Source: DATELY01 sp035276085 (lineage in GTDB: Bacteria > Pseudomonadota > Gammaproteobacteria > Steroidobacterales > Steroidobacteraceae). From it: 50,537 nucleotides of DNA. The notes beneath the pieces were generated by a model, which was given only the letters and a program-made list of their open reading frames with translations, was not told where the DNA came from and searched no databases. Positions 1-8,660 of the stretch are shown in pieces. Numbering within the stretch: the stretch's first letter is position 1; each line of letters starts with the position of its first letter. The stretch is from the NCBI GenBank assembly GCA_035276085.1, contig DATELY010000083.1, positions 1 through 50,537 on the forward strand, in the 5' to 3' direction. The position numbers and the translations under genes are program-made.

Positions 1-87
1 CTTCTGGCCAGCAAGCCAGCAAGCCAGCAAGCCAGCAAGCCAGCAAGCCAGCTAGCCAGCAAGCCAGCAAGCCAGCTAGCCAGCTAG
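1..87. repeat. Partial palindromic element (family R1) expanded into an 8-bp tandem array
   Basis: About ten head-to-tail copies of the 8-mer GCCAGCAA or GCCAGCTA. The opening CTTCTGGCCAGC matches the centre of the R1 element near position 10203, so this looks like half of an R1 copy whose arm has expanded. The array ends at CTAG (84-87), which contains the stop codon of the peroxiredoxin gene. The other half lies outside the window. Confidence 0.8.
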
Positions 88-728
88 GCGGTGGACAACC
101 GCGGATCCGGCACCCAGCGCAAATAAGGCTTCACGGCGCGCCAGCCGGCAGGAAATCGTTTGCGTGCGGCTTCATCGTCCAGTGCCGGCAACACGATCAC
201 ATCCTCGCCCACGCGCCAGTTGGCCGGCGTAGCGACCGAACTCTCATCGGTGCGTTGCAACGAGTCGAGAACACGCAGGATCTCGTCGAAGTTGCGGCCG
301 CAGCTTTGCGGATACGTCAGGGTGAGCCGAACGCGACGCTTTGGGTCGATCACGAAGACGCTGCGGACCGTGAACAGCTCATCGTGTTGCGGATGCAGCA
401 TGCCGTACAGCCGCGCGATCGAGCGGTCCAGATCGGAAATCACAGGGAACTCGACGATCGTGCCTTTCACATCGCGAATGTCGCGCGACCATTGTTCGTG
501 CGCCTGCACGGTGTCCACCGAGAGCCCGATGATCTTCACCCGTCGGCGTTCGAACTCCGGGCGCAGTCGTGCCACTTCGCCCAGCTCGGTTGTGCACACC
601 GGCGTGAAATCTCGCGGATGGGAGAACAGGACGGCCCACTGGCCATCCAGCCAGTCGTGGAACCGAATGGGACCGCGGGTGGTTGCGGCCGAGAAATCCG
701 GTGCCTCATCGCCGAGCTGTAGAGTCAT
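84..728 (-). CDS. 1-Cys peroxiredoxin (Prx6/AhpC-TSA family)
   Basis: Thiol peroxidase of 214 residues that would reduce hydrogen peroxide and organic hydroperoxides in the cytoplasm. The peroxidatic cysteine is C45 in the motif PRDFTPVCTTE, with the usual upstream Pro and Thr. The C-terminal part carries the Prx6-type segments DEILRVLDSLQ and TPANWRVGEDV, ending with a VKPYLR-like stretch; length is normal for the family. I place the start at the ATG at 728 because MTLQLGDEAPDFS is the family N-terminus and GAGGG precedes it; a longer reading to 782 adds 18 unconserved residues. The stop codon lies in the CTAG that ends the adjacent repeat. It is divergent from the small gene at 860. Confidence 0.93.
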   Translation of the reverse strand: MTLQLGDEAPDFSAATTRGPIRFHDWLDGQWAVLFSHPRDFTPVCTTELGEVARLRPEFERRRVKIIGLSVDTVQAHEQWSRDIRDVKGTIVEFPVISDLDRSIARLYGMLHPQHDELFTVRSVFVIDPKRRVRLTLTYPQSCGRNFDEILRVLDSLQRTDESSVATPANWRVGEDVIVLPALDDEAARKRFPAGWRAVKPYLRWVPDPRLSTA

Positions 729-792
729 GCTGTGGCCCTCGCAATATGTCGTGAGCGGATTGTGCGCCCGCCTGGTGCGCAAGTCGGTCGCT

Positions 793-822
793 TTGCAGTG
801 ATGAACCGGTTACAACTAGCAT
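793..822 (+). promoter_or_regulatory. Candidate sigma-70 promoter
   Basis: TTGCAG (793-798), an 18-bp spacer and TAGCAT (817-822) lie 38 bp before the ATG at 860. The match is moderate and found by eye. Confidence 0.4.
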
Positions 823-859
823 CGCGCGTGTGAGGGTTTCGAATACGAGAGGAGGGCCG

Positions 860-1159
860 ATGGAGAGTTACCGCGCGGGAGAGTGCTACTACCGCTTGCT
901 CTATCGTGAAGGTGCGCTGCTGCATCCGATCGTGGATACGTTCGTGTTCCTCGGGATGAATCTGTCGGACGACGAGGAAGACACGTGGTACTTCCAGGAC
1001 CCGATCTCATACGACCGCAGCGGCCCGGTCACAGAGAGCGGGGACGAGAGCGCCGCCGTGTTCTCGTTCAAGCAGTACGAACTCGAGACTGTGCTCGATC
1101 TGCATTCGCTCACGGAACAATTGATCGTCGCGCTGAAACGCCAATACGGTCAGGTTTGA
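860..1159 (+). CDS. Hypothetical protein, 99 aa
   Basis: Small acidic soluble protein I do not recognise. It starts with MESYRAGECYYRLLYREG and contains an acidic stretch around SDDEEDTWYFQDP. There is no signal peptide or membrane segment. The ATG at 860 is chosen because AGGAGG sits just upstream; an in-frame GTG at 830 would put ten residues before it. It is divergent from the peroxiredoxin gene and convergent with the GGDEF-EAL gene, with a palindromic repeat between. It reads like a conserved single-domain protein, but I can assign no function. Confidence 0.75.
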   Translation: MESYRAGECYYRLLYREGALLHPIVDTFVFLGMNLSDDEEDTWYFQDPISYDRSGPVTESGDESAAVFSFKQYELETVLDLHSLTEQLIVALKRQYGQV

Positions 1160-1186
1160 TCCGGAAGAACCGCGCGCATGTCATCC

Positions 1187-1350
1187 GGTCCCCTCCCCTG
1201 CGGAGCGGGGGGCGAGCCGGTGCCTTTCGCAACGACACTGAATGTGTCGTTGCCCGGCGCAGCGCCAGTGCATGGATGCACGAATGGCGCGGGCGCATGG
1301 ATGCGCAGGAGCGGCCCCCGCTTCGCTGCGCTACGCAAGGGAAGGGACGC
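1187..1350. repeat. Palindromic intergenic repeat, family R2 (copy a)
   Basis: The ends are inverted: CCCCTCCCCTGCGGAGCGGG on the left and GCAAGGGAAGGGACG on the right. The interior holds nested palindromes such as GTGCATGGATGCAC and GCGCATGGATGCGC, and about 45 bp matches copy c at 24.4 kb in inverse orientation. It lies between convergent genes. Confidence 0.75.
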
Positions 1351-1356
1351 TCTCGA

Positions 1357-3579
1357 TCAGCGGCGAGGTAGCGCGCGCTGTATGTGTCGCGCCAGTTCCT
1401 CTGCCGGCATCGGCCGACTGAAGTAGTACCCCTGCAACTCATCGCAGTGGTTCGCCCGCAGAAATTCCAGCTGTTCGCGCGTCTCGACGCCTTCGGCAAC
1501 GACCTTCAATCCAAGGTTGTGTCCCAACGCGATGATGGCGCGGACGATCGCGGCATCGTCCACATCGGTTGCAATGTCCAGCACGAACGAGCGATCGACC
1601 TTCAAGCGATCCACCGGGAACCGTTTGAGATAGCTCAGGCTCGAATACCCTGTGCCGAAGTCATCGACAGCGATGCTCACACCCAGTTGCTTGAGCTGCG
1701 CGAGCATGGCGATGAACTGCTCGGCGTCGTGCATGACGGCGCTTTCCGTCAATTCGATCTCCAGATAGCGCGGCTCCAAGCCGGTGGAGCGCAGAATCTC
1801 CGCAATCGTTTGAATGAAATGATCCTGCCGGAACTGTCGTGCGGAGACGTTCACGGACATCATGACCGGCGGCAGCCCCGCATCCTGCCAGGCCTTGTTC
1901 TGCGCGCAGGCGCTGTGCAGCACCCATTTGCCGATCGGCACGATCAGGCCGATCTCTTCCGCGACCGGTACGAACTTGGAGGGCGCGGCAACGGCTTCGC
2001 CGTCGATGTACCACCGCAACAATGCTTCGACGCCGATGATCCGGCCCGTCTGCATGTCGATGCGCGGCTGATATTCCAGCGCGAACTGCTCGCGCTCCAA
2101 CGCGCGACGCAGCTTGTTCTCCAGCTCGAAGCGCTCGCGGATGAGCGCATTGAGCTCGGCCGTGAAGAACTGGAAGTTGTTGCGGCCCCGCTCTTTGGCG
2201 CGGTACATCGCGGAATCCGCATGTTTGAGCAGCGTCTGCGCGTTGTCACCATCGTCGGGATACAACGCCACGCCGATGCTGCAGGTCACGTTGAAGTCGC
2301 CTTGTGGAATCGTCCAGGGCTGCGAGATGTCCGACAGCATGCGCTCGAGCACGATGGCGACCGCGTCGGGCTCACCATGCCCGTTGATCAGCAGCACGAA
2401 CTCGTCGCCTCCCAGGCGCGCGACGGTATCGCTCTCGCGGACGCTCGCCTTGAGGCGCTCGGCCATCGCACGCAGCAACTCGTCGCCGACATGATGTCCG
2501 AGACTGTCGTTGATGAATTTGAAGCGATCGAGGTCCACGAATACGACGGCCAGGCGTGTGCCATACGCCGCGGCCGAACGGATGGCGGTCTGCAGGCGAT
2601 CGTGCAGCAGCGAGCGATTGGCAAGGCCCGTCAGCGTGTCGTAGTTGGCCTGCTGCTCGATGCGGGCTTGATAGAGCTTGCGCTCGGTGATGTCTTCGAC
2701 GGTGCCTTCGTAGCACACGACCCTGCCGTCATCGTCGTAGACCGCGCGAGCGTTCTCGGAGATCCAGATGATGTCGCCGTTGCGGCGATAGATCTGCGAT
2801 TCGAAACCGCTCACCGAGCCGCGACCCCGCACGAGCGCGATGAACTCCTCGCGGCGCGAAGGCTCGACGTAGAGCTGCTTGCCGATGTCCTTCAGCGACG
2901 CGATCAGTGCGCTCGCCGACTCGAAGCCGTAAATGCGCGCGAGCGCAGGGTTCGCATCGAGATACTGGCCATCCAGTGTGGTGCGGAAGATGCCTTCGAT
3001 CGCGTTCTCGAACAGATTGTAGTAGCGGCGCTCCGCTTCCCGCAGGGCCTGGCTCGATTGCTTGCGCGCCGTGATGTCCTGGACGATGCCCTCGACGGCG
3101 ATCAGTCCGCCGTCGTCGCCGAAAATGCCAGTGCCGGTTTCCCACACCCAGCGGAACTCGCCGTCCGCATGCCGGATGCGATACTCGCAGTCGAAGCGAC
3201 CGCTCAGCTGCAGCCCTTCGTGGATTTCCCTGCGAACGCGCTCGCGATCGTCGGGATGAGTGAGTGCCTTGTACGAGAGCCTGCGGTTGTGCAACAGGTC
3301 ATCGACGTTGTAGCCCGTCAGGCGCCGGCAGCCGTCGCTGATGAACTCCATCGTGCAATGCGCGTCGTCGCGGCAGCGATAGACCATGCCGTCGAGGTTG
3401 CCGAGCAACGTCTTCAGCATGCGAGCCGTGTCGTGGCTGATGATCGTTGAGACGAGCGAGGACTCTTCCGTCAGCGGGGCGGTGACACTGACGCGGCGGT
3501 GTCGCTTGATCGGTGCTTCCCGGCCGTCAGCATCGGAACCGGTGTCGAAGTGGGGTTTGGACTGGGCGAAGAACTTCAT
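1357..3579 (-). CDS. PAS-PAS-GGDEF-EAL cyclic-di-GMP signalling protein
   Basis: 740-residue protein with two PAS/PAC sensor domains (about 55-172 and 185-303), a GGDEF domain (about 310-475) and an EAL domain (about 490-735). There are no transmembrane segments, so it should sense a cytoplasmic signal. The cyclase motif is an intact GGDEF (ARLGGDEFVLL), preceded at the right spacing by RESD, which fits the RxxD inhibitory site. The phosphodiesterase side has EALLRW, NVSARQF, ELTES, DDFGTGYSSL and EGVET, so the catalytic residues look intact. Both making and breaking cyclic-di-GMP are therefore possible. It is a single-gene unit whose stop abuts repeat R2a. The ATG start has only a weak ribosome site. 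Confidence 0.95.
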   Translation of the reverse strand: MKFFAQSKPHFDTGSDADGREAPIKRHRRVSVTAPLTEESSLVSTIISHDTARMLKTLLGNLDGMVYRCRDDAHCTMEFISDGCRRLTGYNVDDLLHNRRLSYKALTHPDDRERVRREIHEGLQLSGRFDCEYRIRHADGEFRWVWETGTGIFGDDGGLIAVEGIVQDITARKQSSQALREAERRYYNLFENAIEGIFRTTLDGQYLDANPALARIYGFESASALIASLKDIGKQLYVEPSRREEFIALVRGRGSVSGFESQIYRRNGDIIWISENARAVYDDDGRVVCYEGTVEDITERKLYQARIEQQANYDTLTGLANRSLLHDRLQTAIRSAAAYGTRLAVVFVDLDRFKFINDSLGHHVGDELLRAMAERLKASVRESDTVARLGGDEFVLLINGHGEPDAVAIVLERMLSDISQPWTIPQGDFNVTCSIGVALYPDDGDNAQTLLKHADSAMYRAKERGRNNFQFFTAELNALIRERFELENKLRRALEREQFALEYQPRIDMQTGRIIGVEALLRWYIDGEAVAAPSKFVPVAEEIGLIVPIGKWVLHSACAQNKAWQDAGLPPVMMSVNVSARQFRQDHFIQTIAEILRSTGLEPRYLEIELTESAVMHDAEQFIAMLAQLKQLGVSIAVDDFGTGYSSLSYLKRFPVDRLKVDRSFVLDIATDVDDAAIVRAIIALGHNLGLKVVAEGVETREQLEFLRANHCDELQGYYFSRPMPAEELARHIQRALPRR

Positions 3580-3765
3580 GACGTCGTCTGTGAGTGCGGC
3601 GACGCCTAGATATCAACTCTCAGTCAAAGCCTGACGGGGATTCGTTCACAAAACTGCCGCACTGCGACGCGCTCGTGAGGTGAACGTGAACTGCATGTCG
3701 CCATGCTCACTTTCAGGGCGACAGAATCCCGTGCGTTGCGCGAGTCTCGGGCGTGCAGCGGGGTG

Positions 3766-4167
3766 CTATCCCATGGTGGTCGTGTGCTCGGGAGCGATCT
3801 TGTAGATCACCCGCACCTCCCGGGCGGTTCGGCCTGGATACGAATCCACCCCGAGATACTTCTTCGCGAGTGCATCGATGCTGGCGTCAGCGCCCTGCGT
3901 GGTCCGCTCGGCGACCCGGCCGCGCACTTCCAGATAGCGATAAGGATTGTCCGGATCGGTGATGGAGAGCGCGACCCGACCGTCGCGCCGCAGGTTGCGG
4001 TCCTTCTGTCGGCCCTCCGCCGTGTTGACGATGACATATTGGCCGTCATAGTCGAACCACACCGGTGTCACTTGCGGGGAGCCATCGGGCATCGATGTGG
4101 CCAGGTGCGCGAGGGCCTTCTTCTGCAGGATATCGGCGTGGGATTTGGGAATCACTGCGCTGGCCAT
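3766..4167 (-). CDS. PPOX-class (pyridoxamine-phosphate-oxidase-like) flavin/F420-type protein
   Basis: 133-residue split-barrel protein of the PPOX class, resembling the TIGR03618/Rv1155-type group. Supporting features are IPKSHADILQKKALAHLAT at the N-terminus, the barrel segment QVTPVWFDYDGQYVIVNTAEG, RKDRNLRRDGRVALSI-like residues, and a final strand VRVIYKIAPEHTT. Family members bind FMN or F420 and reduce small molecules; the cofactor cannot be read from the sequence. The ATG at 4167 is chosen because GGGAGAAAC precedes it and the conserved region starts directly after; longer in-frame readings add non-conserved sequence. It is divergent from the WG-repeat gene. Confidence 0.88.
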   Translation of the reverse strand: MASAVIPKSHADILQKKALAHLATSMPDGSPQVTPVWFDYDGQYVIVNTAEGRQKDRNLRRDGRVALSITDPDNPYRYLEVRGRVAERTTQGADASIDALAKKYLGVDSYPGRTAREVRVIYKIAPEHTTTMG

Positions 4168-4242
4168 ACTGTTTCTCCCGATTGATCCGCTTACAACTCG
4201 CTGCGCGTGCACGCGTTCCGCAACGTGCCTGTTCGAGGCAGG

Positions 4243-4248
4243 TATCAT
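4243..4248 (+). promoter_or_regulatory. Candidate -10 box (TATCAT)
   Basis: TATCAT lies 33 bp before the ATG at 4281 in the divergent region. I see no convincing -35 box. Confidence 0.3.
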
Positions 4249-4280
4249 GCCTGCCCGATCGCTCCGATGGCGATGTAAGC

Positions 4281-6902
4281 ATGCGGAATCACGCTTTTCT
4301 CTATCTGTTGCGGCCGGACGGCGCCGCCGGCGAGCTCGATCTGCTCGCCGAATCGAACAGCACATGGCCAGTGCTGTGGCGCATCCTGTTCGCGTGCACG
4401 GACGCTGTTGCCGCTGACGATCTCGAGCGCGTGTTCGGTCACCGTGTGCGCCATTACCTGGTGGCGGATGCGCAGCGCGCGTTGCATCGCTATGAGCGTG
4501 TCGTGCGCTACCTCTTGGAACAGACGGAAATCGCAGGCATGCCGGAAGTGCGTCGCTATCTCGCGGCTGCGCGCACGCATCTTCACAACGTTGTGCAGGC
4601 ATATGTGGTCCCTGACGAGTCCGCGCCGCTGTTCCTCGCAGACTTGGGGGAGTTCTCGCAGACTCCAGAGCTGGCGCAGACCGCGGCCGAACGGTGGTGG
4701 CGGCAGTTCGAGGCTGCCCAACGAAGTGGAAATGCCGCTGCGCTCGCAGCACTGGTTGCGCACGCCGAACCCGCGATGCGTGTCGATCGATGGCGCGCCT
4801 GGTCGGATGGGTTTGGACTCGCGTTCTTCACGCATCCTTACTTCGCCGACTCGTATCGCGCCCCGAGGGCCGATGAGTACAGCGACGCCACGCCCGCTGC
4901 GCCGATGAGCGACGCAGTGTGGCCACATCGCCATGGCGTTGCCGTCGTGCTGCGCGATGAGCGGTATGGCTACATCGATGCGCACGGCAATGTGTTGGTC
5001 CCGCCGCAGTTCGACGAAGCGGATGACTTCTCTGCAGCCGGCATCGCACGCGTCGGCAAGCATCGTCGCTATGGGCTGTTACGCACGGACGGCTCGTATG
5101 CAGTGCCGCTCGAGTACGACGGGGTCGAATGGCGTGCCGAGCTCGACGGCTGGCTGTGCCGGCGTGGAAACGCCTGCACGCTGCTGCATGCAGACGGCAG
5201 CGAGCGGATCCGGTCCGCGTGGGACGCGATCGAAGTACTCGTGCCGCAACGGTTACTGCGTGTGCGGCACGATCGCACTGTCGGTGCGATGCATTGGTCG
5301 GGTGCTCCAGCGCTCGCCTGCGAATACTCCTCGCTGGTCGCGCGCAACGCCGGCGCTGCGATCGAGCTGCTCGCCGGCAGAGGCGAGCGCATGGGAGTCA
5401 TCGACGCGGAGGGCCGCGAGCGGGTGGCTTTCGCGTTCGCCCGGATCGAGGAGCTGGAACGTCATATCGAAGGCTGCGCACTCACGCCGATTCACTGCGT
5501 GCGCGTCTATTCACTGCCGGAGCGATCCAGGCCGAAGGCTGGTGTATGGGATGTCGAAGCGGCGCGTCTCATCGTGCCGTGCGAGTACGACTTCGTCTGG
5601 AGCGTGCTCCTCGACAGGGGTCGCTGCGGCTTCATCGTGGCGAACAAGACCGCGTATGAAGGCGAGTCTCGTGCGGAGCGCTATCGCGTCGGTGTGCTCG
5701 ACGCGACAGGAGCTGGGCTCATCCCGGCGACTTACGCATGGATCGGTATCAAGGCCGATCTCAGCAAGACAGGCGAATTCGAGCACGTACGCGAGGCGCT
5801 GCATTGGGCGTGGTCACGGGGTCGGCCGGTCGAGGCCTGTAAACCGAACACCGATGAACGCGTATGGATTGCGCCTGACGGTACTGTCACTGGAGACCCT
5901 GCGGCGGAAGTTGCTACCCTGCGCGCCCCCGACGCGAAGCCTACCTCGATGTCCGCTCTCATTGCCGCTGCTTTCTATCGGTTCGTCGAGCTCCCGGATT
6001 ACAAGGCGCTGCGAGCGCCGCTGCTGGCGCGGTGCGAAGCGTTGCACGTGAAGGGCACGATTCTGCTGGCCTCCGAGGGCATCAACGGCACGATCGCCGG
6101 CGAGCTGGACAATGTGCGCGCAGTGCTCGCGTACCTGCGCGCCGATCCACGGCTCGCCCAGCTCGAGCACAAGGAATCGCCTGCGAACGGCGCGCCCTTC
6201 TATCGCATGAAAGTGCGCCTGAAGCGCGAGATCGTCACGCTGGGCGTGGCCGAAGCGAATGCAGCGCGCATGGCCGGAACCTACGTGAAGGCGGAAGACT
6301 GGAACGCCTTGATCAGCGATCCGGACGTCGTGGTCATCGATGCCCGTAATGATTACGAAGTGGCGCTCGGCACATTTCAGGGTGCGCTCAATCCGCAGAC
6401 CCGCAGCTTCCGCGAGCTGCCCGATTGGCTCCGCGCACAGCCGCTGCTCAAGAACAAACCCAAGGTTGCGATGTTCTGCACCGGCGGCATTCGCTGCGAG
6501 AAGTCCACCGCATTCCTGCGCAGCGAAGGCTTCGAGCACGTGTATCACCTGCAAGGCGGCATCCTGAAGTATCTGGAGACGATTCCGCAGGAGCAGAGCC
6601 GGTGGCAAGGGGAATGCTTCGTCTTCGATGAGCGCGTGGCGATCGGCCACGGATTGAAAGTCGGTGTGCATGAGCTGTGTCGCTCGTGTCGCGAGCCGCT
6701 CGGGCCGACGGAGAAGGCATCCGCTTTCTATGTGGAAGGCGTCAGCTGCCCGAAGTGTTATCACCAGCGCAGCGCAGCGAAGAAGCGCGGCTTGCTGGAA
6801 CGACAACGTCAGGTCGAGCTGGCGAAGCAACGCAATGACAGCCATATCGGCGTACGGCAGGAGTTGAAGCGCGAGGCCAAGCGTCGGCGGCGCGCCTCGT
6901 GA
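4281..6902 (+). CDS. WG-repeat protein fused in frame to TrhO (tRNA uridine hydroxylase)
   Basis: One open frame of 873 residues with no stop between two normally separate proteins. Residues 1 to about 220 are an unassigned, probably helical domain. About 220-540 contain WG-type beta repeats such as RYGYIDAHGNVLVPPQFDEA and RYGLLRTDGSYAVPLEYDG. From residue 557 the sequence is a complete TrhO/UPF0176 protein. The start at 4281 (MRNHAFLYLL) follows a TATCAT box. WG repeats usually serve as binding scaffolds of unknown ligand. Either this is a true fusion, or two genes share a frame after loss of the first stop codon, with TrhO made from its own start (see the 5949 entry). Confidence 0.75.
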   Translation: MRNHAFLYLLRPDGAAGELDLLAESNSTWPVLWRILFACTDAVAADDLERVFGHRVRHYLVADAQRALHRYERVVRYLLEQTEIAGMPEVRRYLAAARTHLHNVVQAYVVPDESAPLFLADLGEFSQTPELAQTAAERWWRQFEAAQRSGNAAALAALVAHAEPAMRVDRWRAWSDGFGLAFFTHPYFADSYRAPRADEYSDATPAAPMSDAVWPHRHGVAVVLRDERYGYIDAHGNVLVPPQFDEADDFSAAGIARVGKHRRYGLLRTDGSYAVPLEYDGVEWRAELDGWLCRRGNACTLLHADGSERIRSAWDAIEVLVPQRLLRVRHDRTVGAMHWSGAPALACEYSSLVARNAGAAIELLAGRGERMGVIDAEGRERVAFAFARIEELERHIEGCALTPIHCVRVYSLPERSRPKAGVWDVEAARLIVPCEYDFVWSVLLDRGRCGFIVANKTAYEGESRAERYRVGVLDATGAGLIPATYAWIGIKADLSKTGEFEHVREALHWAWSRGRPVEACKPNTDERVWIAPDGTVTGDPAAEVATLRAPDAKPTSMSALIAAAFYRFVELPDYKALRAPLLARCEALHVKGTILLASEGINGTIAGELDNVRAVLAYLRADPRLAQLEHKESPANGAPFYRMKVRLKREIVTLGVAEANAARMAGTYVKAEDWNALISDPDVVVIDARNDYEVALGTFQGALNPQTRSFRELPDWLRAQPLLKNKPKVAMFCTGGIRCEKSTAFLRSEGFEHVYHLQGGILKYLETIPQEQSRWQGECFVFDERVAIGHGLKVGVHELCRSCREPLGPTEKASAFYVEGVSCPKCYHQRSAAKKRGLLERQRQVELAKQRNDSHIGVRQELKREAKRRRRAS
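5949..6902 (+). CDS. trhO: TrhO module: rhodanese-domain tRNA uridine-34 hydroxylase
   Basis: 317 residues that begin exactly where free-standing TrhO proteins begin (MSALIAAAFYRFVELPDY). TrhO makes 5-hydroxyuridine at tRNA position 34 using oxygen. Seen here are the N-terminal domain with KGTILLASEGINGTIAG, a rhodanese domain with the active loop CTGGIRCEKS (C177 and C183 counted from this Met), and the C-terminal cysteine cluster CRSC...CPKC followed by a basic tail. Just upstream is TGGAGA-18 bp-TACCCT (5891-5920), a plausible internal promoter, but no clear ribosome site. This is listed as an alternative product of the same frame as the entry at 4281; the protein identity is secure, its independent translation is not. 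Confidence 0.72.
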   Translation: MSALIAAAFYRFVELPDYKALRAPLLARCEALHVKGTILLASEGINGTIAGELDNVRAVLAYLRADPRLAQLEHKESPANGAPFYRMKVRLKREIVTLGVAEANAARMAGTYVKAEDWNALISDPDVVVIDARNDYEVALGTFQGALNPQTRSFRELPDWLRAQPLLKNKPKVAMFCTGGIRCEKSTAFLRSEGFEHVYHLQGGILKYLETIPQEQSRWQGECFVFDERVAIGHGLKVGVHELCRSCREPLGPTEKASAFYVEGVSCPKCYHQRSAAKKRGLLERQRQVELAKQRNDSHIGVRQELKREAKRRRRAS

Positions 6903-7068
6903 CGGCCTTTCACGGAGCGACTCGCGACGCTTTGTGAACTGCGTTCGCACCTGCCAATTCTTGTCACCTCGCATCTGTGCCCGGCTTAACAGTTCCGAAT
7001 GAAACGGGGCGAGGGTCGGGTCGCGGCGCTGCTACGATGGCCGCAGTCGTAGCCGTCTATGGATTACC

Positions 7069-8619
7069 GTGTCAGACGCCGAGTCGCGGCAGCTGCGTGT
7101 GCTGCACATCGTCAGTTCCAAGGGCGTGCCGGGCGCAGCTCAGCAGTCGCTGTTCATGCCGTTGCTGACGCGCCTGCCGAAGCAGCGCGTGAAATCGCAG
7201 ATCATTTCGCTCGCACCGAACTTCGCGCCCGGCCCGGTGCTGCGCCAATCCGGCGTGCCTGTCCATGATGTGTCTTTCTCGACCCAGCGCTTTGCATTCG
7301 GTGCGCCGGCCGAGCTGTTCAACACGGTTCGATTGCAGCGGCCGGACATCATTCACGCCTGGGGGCTGACGGCACAGCTGGCTGCGTTGGCCGTACGCAC
7401 GCGCTGCGACGGGAAGCCCAAAGTGATGTGGAGTCCGATCGAGACGACGCCACTCACGCAGAACTCCGGTTTACTCGAGCGGCAGAAGCTGAAGCTCGCC
7501 GCCCGGTTTGCGAGCAAGGTCGAGCAGATCGTCTACACCTCCGAAGCAGCCGCGGCGATGCATCGCCGCGCGGGCTACCCGGATGCGCAGCCCACCGTCA
7601 TTTCTCCGGGCGTGGACGCGACGCGCTTCAAGCCCGATTACGCGGTCCGCCGCAAAATCCGCGAACAGCTCGGGCTGCCAGGCAACGCGTTCGTGATCGG
7701 CATGGTCGCGCCATTCCAGCTCGAGTACGACCACGCGACCTTCCTGCAAGGCGTGGGCGAGTTGATCAAGACGAATCCCAACGTCCATGTGCTGCTCGCG
7801 GGGCACGGCGTGCAACGTGGCAATGCGCCGCTGATGGCGCTGGTCGGCGGTGGCACGCTCGGCACGCGGACGCAGCTGCTGGGAGACTGGTCCGACATCG
7901 CGACCTTCTACAACGCCTGCGACGTGGCGTGCTCCAGCGCGCGGTTCGACGCGGCGCGGATGACGCTGGTCATGGCGATGCTGTGTGGCGTGCCGTGCGT
8001 TGCAACGGGCATGGGCGCGCAAGGTGAAGTACTGGGTCAGTTCGGGGTTGCCATCGAGCCCGGCAGTCCCGTGGCGTTCGTGCGCGGCATCAAGCGCGTC
8101 ATGGAGATGCCGGCCGACAAGCGCGCCTTCATGGCACTCGGTGCGCGCAAGCACGCGTTGAGCCGCTTCATTCACCCGTTCGGCGCGCAACAGTACCTCA
8201 AGCTTTACTTCGATCTCGCCGGCATCGAGGCCGATGCTGCACTCGAGTTGCCGCTGCCGCAGATCGATCCGGGCATACCGGCGCCTCCCGTGGAGGTCGT
8301 GCCCGATCTCGCGACGGTCGGCGAGAAGAAAGTGGCGAGTGCGTCGATCGAATGGACCGACCCTGACTCGCTCGAAGTGTCGCCGGCCAAGAAGCCCGCC
8401 GCGCAGCAGCAGCCGACGTTGCAGGAAGGCGACGTGCTGCAGATGTTCGAATCGGCGACCAGCGGTGCAGCGGGTCAGAGTCGCAACGATGAGCGCGCAC
8501 GCGGCGTCGCAGAAGAAGTCGAAGACCTGCTCGCGCCGGAGGCGTTACAGGCAGAGGCCGAGCCGTCGCAGCCGCTCGCCGTGCAACCGAAGAAAGTGGC
8601 GGGCAGCGGCGGCAAGTGA
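7069..8619 (+). CDS. GT4-like glycosyltransferase with C-terminal disordered tail
   Basis: 516 residues. The N-terminal Rossmann half begins LRVLHIVSSKGVPGAAQQS, the hinge region is around VDATRFKPDY, and the donor-binding half contains VIGMVAPFQLEYDHATFLQG and LAGHGVQ, as in GT4 (GT-B fold) enzymes that transfer sugars from nucleotide donors. The usual E-x7-E donor motif is not present: the equivalent stretch reads SARFDAARMTLVMAMLCGVP, with neither glutamate. About 120 C-terminal residues are low-complexity and Q/P/E-rich. The start is GTG, with a TACGAT box about 30 bp upstream (7033-7038). A perfect hairpin follows, then a PLD-fold gene. Role could be in envelope glycan synthesis; activity is uncertain. 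Confidence 0.82.
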   Translation: MSDAESRQLRVLHIVSSKGVPGAAQQSLFMPLLTRLPKQRVKSQIISLAPNFAPGPVLRQSGVPVHDVSFSTQRFAFGAPAELFNTVRLQRPDIIHAWGLTAQLAALAVRTRCDGKPKVMWSPIETTPLTQNSGLLERQKLKLAARFASKVEQIVYTSEAAAAMHRRAGYPDAQPTVISPGVDATRFKPDYAVRRKIREQLGLPGNAFVIGMVAPFQLEYDHATFLQGVGELIKTNPNVHVLLAGHGVQRGNAPLMALVGGGTLGTRTQLLGDWSDIATFYNACDVACSSARFDAARMTLVMAMLCGVPCVATGMGAQGEVLGQFGVAIEPGSPVAFVRGIKRVMEMPADKRAFMALGARKHALSRFIHPFGAQQYLKLYFDLAGIEADAALELPLPQIDPGIPAPPVEVVPDLATVGEKKVASASIEWTDPDSLEVSPAKKPAAQQQPTLQEGDVLQMFESATSGAAGQSRNDERARGVAEEVEDLLAPEALQAEAEPSQPLAVQPKKVAGSGGK

Positions 8620-8625
8620 TCTGAT

Positions 8626-8646
8626 CCGAACGGGAACCCCGTTCGG
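8626..8646 (+). terminator. Perfect 9-bp hairpin between GT4 and PLD genes
   Basis: CCGAACGGG-AAC-CCCGTTCGG. It has no following T run, so it is a weak intrinsic terminator or an RNA stability element. Confidence 0.45.
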
Positions 8647-8660
8647 TACTCTCCTGGCCT

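Noticed and set aside
1..87. CRISPR-like array
   Set aside because: The 8-bp units are directly joined with no spacers and no cas genes nearby.
1110..1499. Frames giving peptides with LLRIHAPAPFVHPC-like words at 1.2 and 24.4 kb
   Set aside because: The same peptide appears because both frames cross copies of repeat R2, not because of a protein family.
1384..3450. 688-codon open frame on the plus strand
   Set aside because: It is antisense to the GGDEF-EAL gene and shows no recognisable motif.
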